The translations under genes and the position numbers were made by a program. Under the pieces are notes generated by a model, which was not told the origin of the DNA, made no database searches, and was given only the letters and a program-made list of their open reading frames with translations. This document shows positions 1 through 5,942 of a stretch of DNA of 64,000 nt, piece by piece; the stretch's first letter is position 1; each line of letters begins with the position of its first letter. Where the stretch lies: positions 1-64,000 of the forward strand of contig JACJYG010000007.1 of NCBI GenBank assembly GCA_020636215.1. The letters are read 5' to 3'. This DNA is from Lewinellaceae bacterium (GTDB lineage: Bacteria > Bacteroidota > Bacteroidia > Chitinophagales > Saprospiraceae).

Positions 1-189
1 AAGTTTAAGCTTATAGATTCACCCGGGAATATGAATTTTGATTATGGAGAGACTATTCCTTGGTTTGGTACAAATGGTGGTGGAACCCAAATTAAATCAA
101 GTGTCAATTTTGGAAATCTTGTTGAGGGAGTTAACTATGAAGTTTTAGAAAAAATGTTCTACGATGGCACTAATTGGATTCCTCAATAA
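1..189 (+). CDS. C-terminal end of a probable polymorphic toxin, TNT-like domain (5' truncated)
   Basis: The window opens inside a frame that runs from base 1 to the stop at 187-189, giving 62 residues. They include IPWFGTNGGGTQIKSSV followed by NFGNLVEGVNYEVLEKM. This matches the end of the TNT domain (tuberculosis necrotizing toxin, an NAD+ glycohydrolase), which typically ends with a proline-tryptophan-phenylalanine-glycine segment, a GGG(T/I)Q motif and a short final helix. The rest of the protein, including delivery domains and most of the catalytic domain, lies outside the window. The DNA is visibly more AT-rich than the genes after 3 kb, as is usual for exchanged toxin tips. A small ORF follows 22 bp downstream and is the likely immunity gene. 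The family call rests on one motif in a short fragment. Confidence 0.55.
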   Translation, partial: KFKLIDSPGNMNFDYGETIPWFGTNGGGTQIKSSVNFGNLVEGVNYEVLEKMFYDGTNWIPQ

Positions 190-211
190 ATTATTCAAGA
201 TTTAAAGAAAT

Positions 212-655
212 ATGAATAGCTCCTATAACTCTTTTATTGGAAATTTTCACGAAGTAACTTCTACTGTAAAAAAAGAGGTTCATTTTATTGGTAGAGGTCA
301 ATATTACATTGAGGTAAAGGATGGTCAATGTATTGCAAAATTTGAATTTACTTTTTCGAATAGAACAAGAGTTTATAAACTCACCGAGGGAATATATTTT
401 AATAGTTCGGACATAAGAAGAATATCGAAGGAATTTAATCTTAGCTTGAGAGATAATCCTTATTCCAAGACTTTGGCATGCTCTATTCAAGGATTATCCG
501 AAGACTATGGTTATTCCGTATATGGAGCCGAAGTGAATACAAGTAATGGAATATTTTTATGTGTATTTGCGAAGAAAGGAGAATCCGCCTTTGTCGAGAA
601 TATCTATTTCATTGATGGGATATATAAAATAAATAGCAGCCTACTACCCAGCTAA
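212..655 (+). CDS. Candidate immunity protein for the upstream toxin tip
   Basis: This encodes 147 residues with no signal peptide or membrane segment visible, rich in aromatic and beta-prone residues. I recognise no family. It starts 22 bp after the toxin stop on the same strand and shares its AT-rich composition. That is the usual arrangement of a cytoplasmic immunity gene behind a polymorphic toxin, and the role is inferred from position only. If the partner is a TNT-type NAD+ glycohydrolase, this protein would be expected to bind and block it. It could also be an unrelated small gene. Confidence 0.5.
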   Translation: MNSSYNSFIGNFHEVTSTVKKEVHFIGRGQYYIEVKDGQCIAKFEFTFSNRTRVYKLTEGIYFNSSDIRRISKEFNLSLRDNPYSKTLACSIQGLSEDYGYSVYGAEVNTSNGIFLCVFAKKGESAFVENIYFIDGIYKINSSLLPS

Positions 656-771
656 CTGCTGGATTTTCTTTTTAGCAATAAAAGCATCGATAAACTTCTT
701 ACCTTACTTTTGGAAGCAATGTAAGCATCCGGTGAACCTCATCTTGCAATAGCAAAAGAGCCTACAGGCCT

Positions 772-1062
772 TTAGGCTGCATCAAACCGAGAAAAGAAGA
801 AGCAAAAGACATCGGAAGCGATGCGGCCGATAGTGGAGGCGTATGTTCCGTGCGGGCGCGCCCCCTCGACGACGGCGGGCGTGCGGCCATCGAAAACCTG
901 TGGCTGCTGCCCGGCCATCGCCGAAAACCGGCCAGCGGCCAAAGCCAGTACGTGATATGGGATGGCAATACTTATGCCATTTCCCACACCGTAGGCAGCG
1001 GGCAGCTCGTGGCGCGAGGCGCGGCCATTCACCTTTGGGAATACCCCGCAATACAGCTTCAC
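772..1062 (-). other. GC-rich open stretch of unknown origin, possible gene remnant
   Basis: Between the AT-rich toxin region and the tRNA/GIY-YIG array lies a GC-rich island, roughly 840-1040. On the minus strand a 96-residue frame is open through it, with protein-like segments such as HELPAAYGVGNGISIAIPYH and VFDGRTPAVVEGARP. The plus strand is also open, which is common in GC-rich DNA. No family is recognised. The frame runs directly into a broken GIY-YIG copy at its upstream end, so it may be a rearranged fragment and not an intact gene. Confidence 0.2.
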
Positions 1063-1256
1063 AATGTACCACTATCCAGTCTTTGGCTTTCCCCGTAAAA
1101 CCCTTATGGTTGGTAAGGTGCTTTTGCAGGCGTTGCTCAATAGGAGCCTGGCAATGGCCGACGTAATATTTGTCTAAGTCGTTGGAATAGCCTGCAATAG
1201 AGGCGTCTAAGCCGCTGGAAAAAGGATATAGCACCTGGTTTGAGGAATACCCCAAA
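1057..1256 (-). pseudogene. Decayed GIY-YIG nuclease gene copy (outermost)
   Basis: Minus-strand reading recovers NDLDKYYVGHCQAPIEQRLQ and the following HLTNHKGFTGKAKDWIVVH, identical to the intact copies at 1662-1904 and 2041-2283. The start region is interrupted by a roughly 30-bp foreign segment (1192-1222), the start codon is gone, and the reading departs into unrelated sequence after the VVH motif. It is the most decayed of four related copies. Confidence 0.6.
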
Positions 1257-1273
1257 GCAATACCCTTAGCTCG

Positions 1274-1335
1274 TGGGCGCAGAAGGATTCGAACTCTACG
1301 ACCCTCCCGACTGGAATGTAAACCAACTGATCGCA
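1274..1335 (-). pseudogene. Decayed tRNA-like remnant
   Basis: The 3' half (acceptor, T arm and part of the anticodon arm) matches the tRNA-like genes at 1582-1658 and 1961-2037. The T arm carries an inserted base, and the anticodon and D arms are collapsed by deletions. It cannot fold as a tRNA and marks a third, older copy of the tRNA plus GIY-YIG unit. Confidence 0.6.
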
Positions 1336-1525
1336 GACAACAGGGATCTATTTAGGGCTTTAATGTAACCTCTCCCAGGCAAAAATCCCTTTATGGTTGG
1401 TTTCCCCCTGTAAAACCCTTATGGTTGGTAAGGTGCTTTTGCAGGCGTTGCTCAATAGGAGCCTGGCAATGGCCGACGTAATATTTGTCTAAGTCGTTGG
1501 AAAAAAGGATATAGCAGAAGTACAT
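1336..1525 (-). pseudogene. Decayed GIY-YIG nuclease gene copy (inner)
   Basis: The start codon (complement of 1523-1525) and the first 40 or so residues, beginning MYFCYILFSNDLDKYYVGH, are intact. The frame breaks after the KGFTG region, where bases are missing compared with the intact 80-residue copies. The remaining 3' part is shortened and out of frame. It is followed on the minus strand by the broken tRNA remnant at 1274-1335. Confidence 0.6.
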
Positions 1526-1544
1526 GGTTTGAGGGGAAATGAAA

Positions 1545-1572
1545 AAGGGGAATGGCAAAGCCAATTCCCCTT
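1545..1572 (-). terminator. Hairpin after tRNA-like gene, first unit
   Basis: The arms AAGGGGAATGGC and GCCAATTCCCCTT pair with a one-base bulge around an AAA loop. Read on the minus strand, the stem is followed by a T run, as in an intrinsic terminator. It lies 10 bp past the 3' end of the tRNA-like gene at 1582-1658. Confidence 0.55.
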
Positions 1573-1581
1573 AAATGTTCG

Positions 1582-1658
1582 TGGGCGCAGAAGGATTCGA
1601 ACCTACGACCCTCCCGACTGGAAGTCGGGATGCTCTAAACCAGCTGAGCTATGCTCGC
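1582..1658 (-). tRNA. tRNA-like gene with TCC (Gly) anticodon, chimeric acceptor stem, first unit
   Basis: The minus strand shows clear D arm, anticodon arm, T arm (TTCGAAT loop) and acceptor segments in 77 bases. The anticodon loop CTTCCAG would give anticodon TCC, for glycine. Two features are abnormal. The anticodon stem can pair over six base pairs instead of five. The 5' acceptor strand GCGAGCA does not match the 3' strand TGCGCCC, with mismatches at the second and fourth pairs, because the 3' end is that of the neighbouring tRNA-Val. Function is therefore doubtful. No CCA is encoded. It follows the GIY-YIG stop codon by only 3 bp. Confidence 0.5.
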
Positions 1659-1661
1659 AGC

Positions 1662-1904
1662 TTAAGACAACAGGGATTCGATATAAGCGCGGCTTTTCTG
1701 GGCTTTAATGTAACGCTCCCGGGCAAAGGCATCACCTTTAGTATCGAAAGCCTCCAAATGTACCACTATCCAGTCTTTGGCTTTCCCCGTAAAACCCTTA
1801 TGGTTGGTAAGGTGCTTTTGCAGGCGTTGCTCAATAGGAGCCTGGCAATGGCCGACGTAATATTTGTCTAAGTCGTTGGAAAAAAGGATATAGCAGAAGT
1901 ACAT
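1662..1904 (-). CDS. GIY-YIG nuclease superfamily protein, copy 1
   Basis: This encodes 80 residues from the ATG at 1904, matching copy 2 in start and length; an upstream in-frame start at 1943 is less likely. The N-terminal YILFS and the YYVGH motif correspond to the GIY and YIG elements of the small stand-alone GIY-YIG family (YhbQ/UPF0213-like). ARERYIKAQKSRAYIE near the C terminus contains the family's RE-x-IK-x-QKSR stretch. Members are single-domain putative DNA endonucleases with no settled cellular role. The stop lies 3 bp before the 5' end of the tRNA-like gene at 1582-1658 on the same strand, so the two should be cotranscribed. Identical to the copy at 2041-2283. Confidence 0.8.
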   Translation of the reverse strand: MYFCYILFSNDLDKYYVGHCQAPIEQRLQKHLTNHKGFTGKAKDWIVVHLEAFDTKGDAFARERYIKAQKSRAYIESLLS

Positions 1905-1923
1905 GGTTTGAGGGGAAATGAAA

Positions 1924-1951
1924 AAGGGGAATGGCAAAGCCAATTCCCCTT
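1924..1951 (-). terminator. Hairpin after tRNA-like gene, second unit
   Basis: Identical to the hairpin at 1545-1572. It lies 10 bp beyond the 3' end of the tRNA-like gene at 1961-2037 and is followed on the minus strand by a T run, so it probably ends transcription before the next GIY-YIG copy. Confidence 0.55.
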
Positions 1952-1960
1952 AAATGTTCG

Positions 1961-2037
1961 TGGGCGCAGAAGGATTCGAACCTACGACCCTCCCGACTGG
2001 AAGTCGGGATGCTCTAAACCAGCTGAGCTATGCTCGC
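1961..2037 (-). tRNA. tRNA-like gene with TCC (Gly) anticodon, chimeric acceptor stem, second unit
   Basis: Identical over 77 bases to the gene at 1582-1658. It has the same anticodon TCC in a CTTCCAG loop, the same six-base-pair anticodon stem, and the same mismatched acceptor strands (GCGAGCA against TGCGCCC). It sits 3 bp after the stop of the GIY-YIG gene at 2041-2283. Because the defect is duplicated exactly, it arose before the 379-bp duplication. Confidence 0.5.
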
Positions 2038-2040
2038 AGC

Positions 2041-2283
2041 TTAAGACAACAGGGATTCGATATAAGCGCGGCTTTTCTGGGCTTTAATGTAACGCTCCCG
2101 GGCAAAGGCATCACCTTTAGTATCGAAAGCCTCCAAATGTACCACTATCCAGTCTTTGGCTTTCCCCGTAAAACCCTTATGGTTGGTAAGGTGCTTTTGC
2201 AGGCGTTGCTCAATAGGAGCCTGGCAATGGCCGACGTAATATTTGTCTAAGTCGTTGGAAAAAAGGATATAGCAGAAGTACAT
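2041..2283 (-). CDS. GIY-YIG nuclease superfamily protein, copy 2
   Basis: Eighty residues, identical to the copy at 1662-1904, starting MYFCYILFS with the YYVGH (YIG) element at residues 15-19 and the RERYIKAQKSR segment near residues 62-72. It lies between tRNA-Val(TAC) upstream and a tRNA-like gene 3 bp downstream, all on the minus strand. Transcription probably comes from the tRNA promoter near 2807. The family is a single-domain predicted endonuclease; what it cuts is unknown. Embedding in tRNA genes suggests a selfish or recombination-promoting role, which is inference. Confidence 0.8.
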   Translation of the reverse strand: MYFCYILFSNDLDKYYVGHCQAPIEQRLQKHLTNHKGFTGKAKDWIVVHLEAFDTKGDAFARERYIKAQKSRAYIESLLS

Positions 2284-2316
2284 GGTTTGAGGGGAAAAAT
2301 AATCTTAACTTAAATG

Positions 2317-2391
2317 TGGGCGCAGAAGGATTCGAACCTACGACCCCCTGCTTGTAAGGCAGGTGCTCTAAACCAACTGAGCTATGCGCCC
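2317..2391 (-). tRNA. tRNA-Val (anticodon TAC)
   Basis: A canonical 75-base cloverleaf on the minus strand. The acceptor GGGCGCA pairs fully with TGCGCCC, the discriminator is A, the D stem is GCTC/GAGC, the anticodon stem CCTGC/GCAGG holds loop CTTACAA (anticodon TAC), and the T loop is TTCGAAT. No CCA is encoded. It is the only one of the tRNA-like copies here whose acceptor strands match, and its ends appear to have been copied into its neighbours. Confidence 0.9.
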
Positions 2392-2412
2392 GGAAATAAT
2401 CTTAACTAAATG

Positions 2413-2490
2413 TGGCTCAGAGCAGGATTCGAACCTACGACCCTCCCGACTGGAAGTCGGGATGCTCTAAACCAACTGAGCTATGCGCCC
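2413..2490 (-). pseudogene. Chimeric tRNA-like copy with TCC anticodon (unit 3 of 3 in transcript order)
   Basis: The 5' acceptor GGGCGCA and D arm match tRNA-Val, the anticodon arm (loop CTTCCAG, anticodon TCC, six-base-pair stem) matches the Gly-like genes, and the 3' end (CCTGC then TCTGAGC) matches neither. The acceptor strands do not pair, so it probably cannot mature into an active tRNA. One of three 99-bp tandem copies. Confidence 0.55.
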
Positions 2491-2511
2491 GGAAATAATC
2501 TTAACTAAATG

Positions 2512-2589
2512 TGGCTCAGAGCAGGATTCGAACCTACGACCCTCCCGACTGGAAGTCGGGATGCTCTAAACCAACTGAGCTATGCGCCC
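2512..2589 (-). pseudogene. Chimeric tRNA-like copy with TCC anticodon (unit 2 of 3)
   Basis: Identical in sequence to the copy at 2413-2490 and displaced by exactly 99 bp, including the spacer. It has the same mosaic: tRNA-Val 5' end, Gly-like anticodon arm, unrelated 3' end with unpaired acceptor. Confidence 0.55.
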
Positions 2590-2610
2590 GGAAATAATCT
2601 TAACTAAATG

Positions 2611-2688
2611 TGGCTCAGAGCAGGATTCGAACCTACGACCCTCCCGACTGGAAGTCGGGATGCTCTAAACCAACTGAGCTATGCGCCT
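2611..2688 (-). pseudogene. Chimeric tRNA-like copy with TCC anticodon (unit 1 of 3)
   Basis: Same mosaic as the other two 99-bp copies, with one base change in the 5' acceptor strand (the second base is A instead of G). It is first in the array when read from the promoter near 2807. Confidence 0.55.
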
Positions 2689-2806
2689 GGAAATAATATA
2701 AATGTGGCTCAGAGCAGGATTCTGTAAGCTGCTCTATCTGCCGTAGCTTTAGCAAAGGCAGGCTATTATTTAGCTAAGCGTTATTAGCTTTTTTTAATAG
2801 CGACTG

Positions 2807-2837
2807 CAAATATATGCGCTGTATAGAAGCAGTGCAA
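2807..2837 (-). promoter_or_regulatory. Bacteroidota promoter for the tRNA/GIY-YIG array
   Basis: On the minus strand a perfect -7 box TATATTTG (2814-2807) is preceded, after a 20-base spacer, by TTG (2837-2835). This fits the Bacteroidota -33/-7 promoter (TTTG or TTG, about 19-21 bases, TAnnTTTG). Transcription would start near 2800, about 110 bases before the first tRNA-like unit, and run leftwards through the array. Confidence 0.6.
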
Positions 2838-2938
2838 GCTTTTCGGTAAAAAAAGGAAAAAAATATTTGTGATTCCCCTGGCGTTCAAAGGCAGGACAGG
2901 ATGGGATAACGTATGAATTCTCGTACCTTCGTAGTGTT

Positions 2939-3074
2939 CAAAAAACAAGTCCTCCGTTGGAGATTTTGCGATGTGGCTTGTCTTCCGGCTTTTCTAAAGC
3001 TTCCAGCCTGCACCACTTCGCAAAATCCTGCCGGCCATGCTGGCACAGCAGGCGGGCGTCGAACTTGTTTTTTG
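2939..3074. repeat. Nested inverted-repeat (fold-back) element upstream of the AsmA-like gene
   Basis: The outer arms are a perfect 12-bp inverted repeat (CAAAAAACAAGT at 2939-2950 and its complement at 3063-3074). An inner pair of 15-bp arms (2962-2976 and 3013-3027) matches at 14 positions. The whole 136 bp can fold into a long imperfect hairpin. Short reading frames on both strands across it are by-products of the symmetry. It could be a small non-autonomous mobile element or a structured leader. The rest of the 2723-3100 gap shows only the tRNA promoter. Confidence 0.6.
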
Positions 3075-3100
3075 AGTGTTACTAAGCCATCCGACAAACC

Positions 3101-5692
3101 ATGAGCCCCATGAAAAAATTTTTCAAGCGCCTCGCCATTATACTTCTGGCCTTTTTCGCCTTATTGATTGGTACTACCGCCCTGATAACCAGCTTTTTTG
3201 AGGGCCAGGTTGGGCAGCGGATCACCAAAGAGATCAACAAGCAACTCACCTCCGAATTGGTGATACAAGGATTCGGACTGTCTGTTATCCGCACCTTCCC
3301 CAATGTGGCGGCTAACCTGCAGGATGTCACCCTGATGGATAGCAGGGGCGGCGCATTACTGGAGGCCCGCGAAGTATCCCTCCGTTTCGGCCTGCTCAGC
3401 TTGTTCGGCTCGAAAATCAAAGTCCATTCCGTAGTTATTAGTGATGGGATCCTGAATATTGAGATCAGCCCCGATGGCCAGCCCAATTATGACATCTTCC
3501 GGGAATCCGCCGAAGAGCCTGAGGAGGAATCTTCCACGATTGTATCCCTGGAGCAGGCCCGCTTGCGCAATATTGAATTGTCTTATTCCGATAAGAGTAT
3601 TCGGCAGGAAGCCTCTATCCTGGTACAGGACGCCACCTTCTCCGGAGAATTCTCCAGCGAGCAGTTCTCCCTGAAAAGCCAGGCTGAACTTAACTCCCGT
3701 TTTGTCGACCTCGATAGCCTTCGTTATCTTCCCGATAAGGCCATTAGCTATGATGCGGTGGTGGCGGTCAACCTAAAGGAGGGGAGTTACAAACTGGAAA
3801 AGGTGCTCCTCAAGGTGGAAGATAGCGCCTACAAGGTAGACGGCAGCATTGAGCGTTGGGAAACCGGCACCTATTTCGACCTCGCCGCCAGCAGCGAAGA
3901 GGCCAAACTGGAAGGGGTGTTTAGCTTGTTGCCTGCCGAATTTATGAAAAACCTGGAGGGCTTTACCAGCACGGGCAAATTTGGTTTCAATGCTTTCATA
4001 AAAGGCCAGTACAACCAAAAGCAAAGCCCCGAAATACGCGTAGAATTCGGCCTTCAGGACGGTAAACTGTCCAACCCTAAACTCACTGACCCTTTGAAGG
4101 ATGTCAGTTTTAACGCCGTGTTTTCCAACGGTAAATTCCGGGATAACAGCTCCTCTACCTTCACCCTGGAGAACTTTAAGGCCTATTTCAACCGGGAATT
4201 GGTGGAAATGCGGCTGGAAGTAGCCAATTTTGATGATCCCCGGATCGATTTTTACCTCGACGGCGTCGTGCCGATGGCATCTGCCTATGGAATGCTAGGG
4301 AATCCCAAAATCACGGGAGGAGAGGGCGAAGTGGAGATCAAAGAATTGCACCTCAAAGGCGCCTACGAAGATATGCTTAGCCCCAGCCGTATCGCTCGGG
4401 TACAGGCCGGCGGCGCCCTGGAATTTGATGATGTGGGCTTGTCGGTGGGAGAAGAAAAGCTGGTCATCGACCGCGGAGAACTGCGCCTGGACGGCAACCG
4501 CATGTCGGTGGAGAATCTTAGGTTGGAAGGCGCCGGCAGTGATATTACCTTTCAGGGAGCAGCCTTTAATGTCATTCCGGTTTTATTTGCCGACTCGCTG
4601 AACAGTCAGCGTGTAGAGCTGGAGTTTGAGGCTAGTTTGACGGCCAAGCAACTCGACATCGATCGCCTGATGAAATTTTCCGCCCTGACGCCGGAAGAAG
4701 AAAAGGAACCTGAACCAGTTATGGATTCTCTGCGGACTGTTCAGATTGAAAAGCGCGAACGGATTTCCAGCTTTCTCAAAGGCTCTTTTAATGCGGACTT
4801 TGACAATTTTAACTACAATCTCATCGAAGGCCGCAACTTTACCGGTAAGCTGGAATTCGGCAACAATATCATGACAATAAAAGGTAAAGTGGAGGCGATG
4901 GGCGGCACTTTCGACCTGGATGGCGTTACGGCCTTTGAGGGCCGCCCGGAGCTAAAAGCCAAGTTGGTTGCTCAGCACATCAATACCACTGAATTCTTCC
5001 GGCAGTCTGAAAACTTTGGCCAGGATGTGCTCACGGATAAGAACATCAAAGGAGACCTCGACGCCCGTATCGTTATTTTCGCCTACTGGGATGAAGAGGG
5101 GAATTTCCTGATGGATAAACTACGCGTACTGGCTGGGATCGGGATCAGCCAGGGTGAAATTCTGGGCCTTAAGATGCTGGAAAGCTTCTCTTCCTTTGTG
5201 AATATTAAGGACCTGCAGCACATCAAGTTTGTAGATATGCAGAACTTCCTGGAAGTCCGCAACCGGCGCCTCTACCTGCCCGCCACCTTTATCCGCAGCA
5301 ATGCCCTCAACCTGACTATCAGTGGGGAGCATTCTTTTGATAACGAAATCAACTACAACATCAAAGTCAATGCCGGCCAGGTGCTCGCCGACCGCTTCAA
5401 ACGACATGACCCAGGCCTGCAGCCAAAGGCCACCCGCCGCAACGGCTGGTTCAACCTGTATTATCGCATCATCGGAACACTGGACGACTACAAGATCCAA
5501 TCCGCGAAACGCCGGGTCAAATCCGACTTCGAGCTGAGTGAGTTTCGCAAACGCGAAATCCAGCGCGCCCTTGAAGCCGAATTCGGCCCCATTCAGCTGA
5601 TCGAAGAACCGGCCGATTGGCAGGATGTGGATGGGAATAATGCCCCTGGCGAAGAACAATACCTGGATTTCGATCTGGAAGGGGGGGAGTAG
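3101..5692 (+). CDS. AsmA-like inner-membrane protein
   Basis: This encodes 863 residues. An N-terminal membrane anchor (about residues 9-31, after KKFFKRLA) is followed by a long periplasmic region of beta-rich repeats typical of the AsmA/TamB-related superfamily, ending with an AsmA-like C-terminal region (roughly residues 560-800) and an acidic tail. Relatives form elongated grooves thought to carry phospholipids between inner and outer membranes; that role here is from family knowledge. Early segments such as GLSVIRTFPNVAANLQDV are characteristic of the Bacteroidota branch. It stands alone, and its stop codon overlaps the octamer repeat array that fills the gap to truA. The closest upstream feature is the fold-back element at 2939-3074. 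Confidence 0.8.
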   Translation: MSPMKKFFKRLAIILLAFFALLIGTTALITSFFEGQVGQRITKEINKQLTSELVIQGFGLSVIRTFPNVAANLQDVTLMDSRGGALLEAREVSLRFGLLSLFGSKIKVHSVVISDGILNIEISPDGQPNYDIFRESAEEPEEESSTIVSLEQARLRNIELSYSDKSIRQEASILVQDATFSGEFSSEQFSLKSQAELNSRFVDLDSLRYLPDKAISYDAVVAVNLKEGSYKLEKVLLKVEDSAYKVDGSIERWETGTYFDLAASSEEAKLEGVFSLLPAEFMKNLEGFTSTGKFGFNAFIKGQYNQKQSPEIRVEFGLQDGKLSNPKLTDPLKDVSFNAVFSNGKFRDNSSSTFTLENFKAYFNRELVEMRLEVANFDDPRIDFYLDGVVPMASAYGMLGNPKITGGEGEVEIKELHLKGAYEDMLSPSRIARVQAGGALEFDDVGLSVGEEKLVIDRGELRLDGNRMSVENLRLEGAGSDITFQGAAFNVIPVLFADSLNSQRVELEFEASLTAKQLDIDRLMKFSALTPEEEKEPEPVMDSLRTVQIEKRERISSFLKGSFNADFDNFNYNLIEGRNFTGKLEFGNNIMTIKGKVEAMGGTFDLDGVTAFEGRPELKAKLVAQHINTTEFFRQSENFGQDVLTDKNIKGDLDARIVIFAYWDEEGNFLMDKLRVLAGIGISQGEILGLKMLESFSSFVNIKDLQHIKFVDMQNFLEVRNRRLYLPATFIRSNALNLTISGEHSFDNEINYNIKVNAGQVLADRFKRHDPGLQPKATRRNGWFNLYYRIIGTLDDYKIQSAKRRVKSDFELSEFRKREIQRALEAEFGPIQLIEEPADWQDVDGNNAPGEEQYLDFDLEGGE

Positions 5693-5942
5693 GTCATTAG
5701 GTCATTAGGTCTGAAGGTCATTAGGTCATTAGGTCATTAGGTCTGAAGGTCTAGAGGTCATTAGGTCTGAAGGTCATTAGGTCTGAAGGTCTGAAGGTCA
5801 TTGGGGCTGAAGGTCATTGGGGCTGAAGGTCATTGGGGCTGAAGGGCTGTAGGTCTTTGGGCCTAGGTCAACAGACCTCTCGACCTCTCGACCTTTCGAC
5901 CTTTCGACCTCTCGACCTTTCGACCTAATGACCTACCGACCT
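5690..5942. repeat. Inverted arrays of AGGTCNNN octamers between convergent genes
   Basis: From the AsmA-like stop codon, 8-bp units AGGTCATT and AGGTCTGA (later variants AGGTCATTGGGGCTGA) repeat up to about 5865. From about 5872 the same core appears on the other strand as GACCTCTC, GACCTTTC and GACCTAAT. The two halves are complementary and could form a long hairpin. The array supplies the TAG stop of the AsmA-like gene (5690-5692) and the last codons and stop of truA (5933-5935), so it completely fills the convergent gap. It may work as a bidirectional terminator; that is inference. Confidence 0.9.

Larger units (their letters stand above)
1540..2297. repeat. 379-bp tandem duplication carrying tRNA-like gene plus GIY-YIG gene
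   Basis: Bases 1540-1918 and 1919-2297 form two direct units of 379 bp that look identical by eye. Each holds a hairpin, a tRNA-like gene and a complete GIY-YIG reading frame. Partial older copies extend the pattern leftward to about 1057. Identity ends at 2297/1918, where one copy continues into tRNA-Val flanking sequence and the other into a new unit. The identity implies recent duplication or an assembly effect. Confidence 0.85.
2413..2722. repeat. 99-bp tandem array of tRNA-like units plus a terminal remnant
   Basis: Units begin at 2413, 2512 and 2611, each with a tRNA-like body and a spacer containing AAATAATCTTAACTAAATG. A fourth start at 2705-2722 repeats the first 18 bases of the unit and then breaks off into unrelated sequence. 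The exact period and near-identity point to recent unequal recombination or replication slippage. Confidence 0.85.

Noticed and set aside
1575..2250. 98-residue plus-strand frames beginning MFVGAEGFEPTTL in both tandem units
   Set aside because: They are the reverse complement of tRNA-like genes and the GIY-YIG genes. GAEGFEPTTL is a familiar false translation of tRNA sequence.
2885..3104. Overlapping small frames on both strands before the AsmA-like gene
   Set aside because: They fall in the fold-back element and mirror each other, as expected from inverted repeats.
5690..5942. Possible CRISPR array
   Set aside because: The period is 8 bp without spacers and the orientation switches midway, unlike CRISPR repeats. 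No cas gene is nearby.
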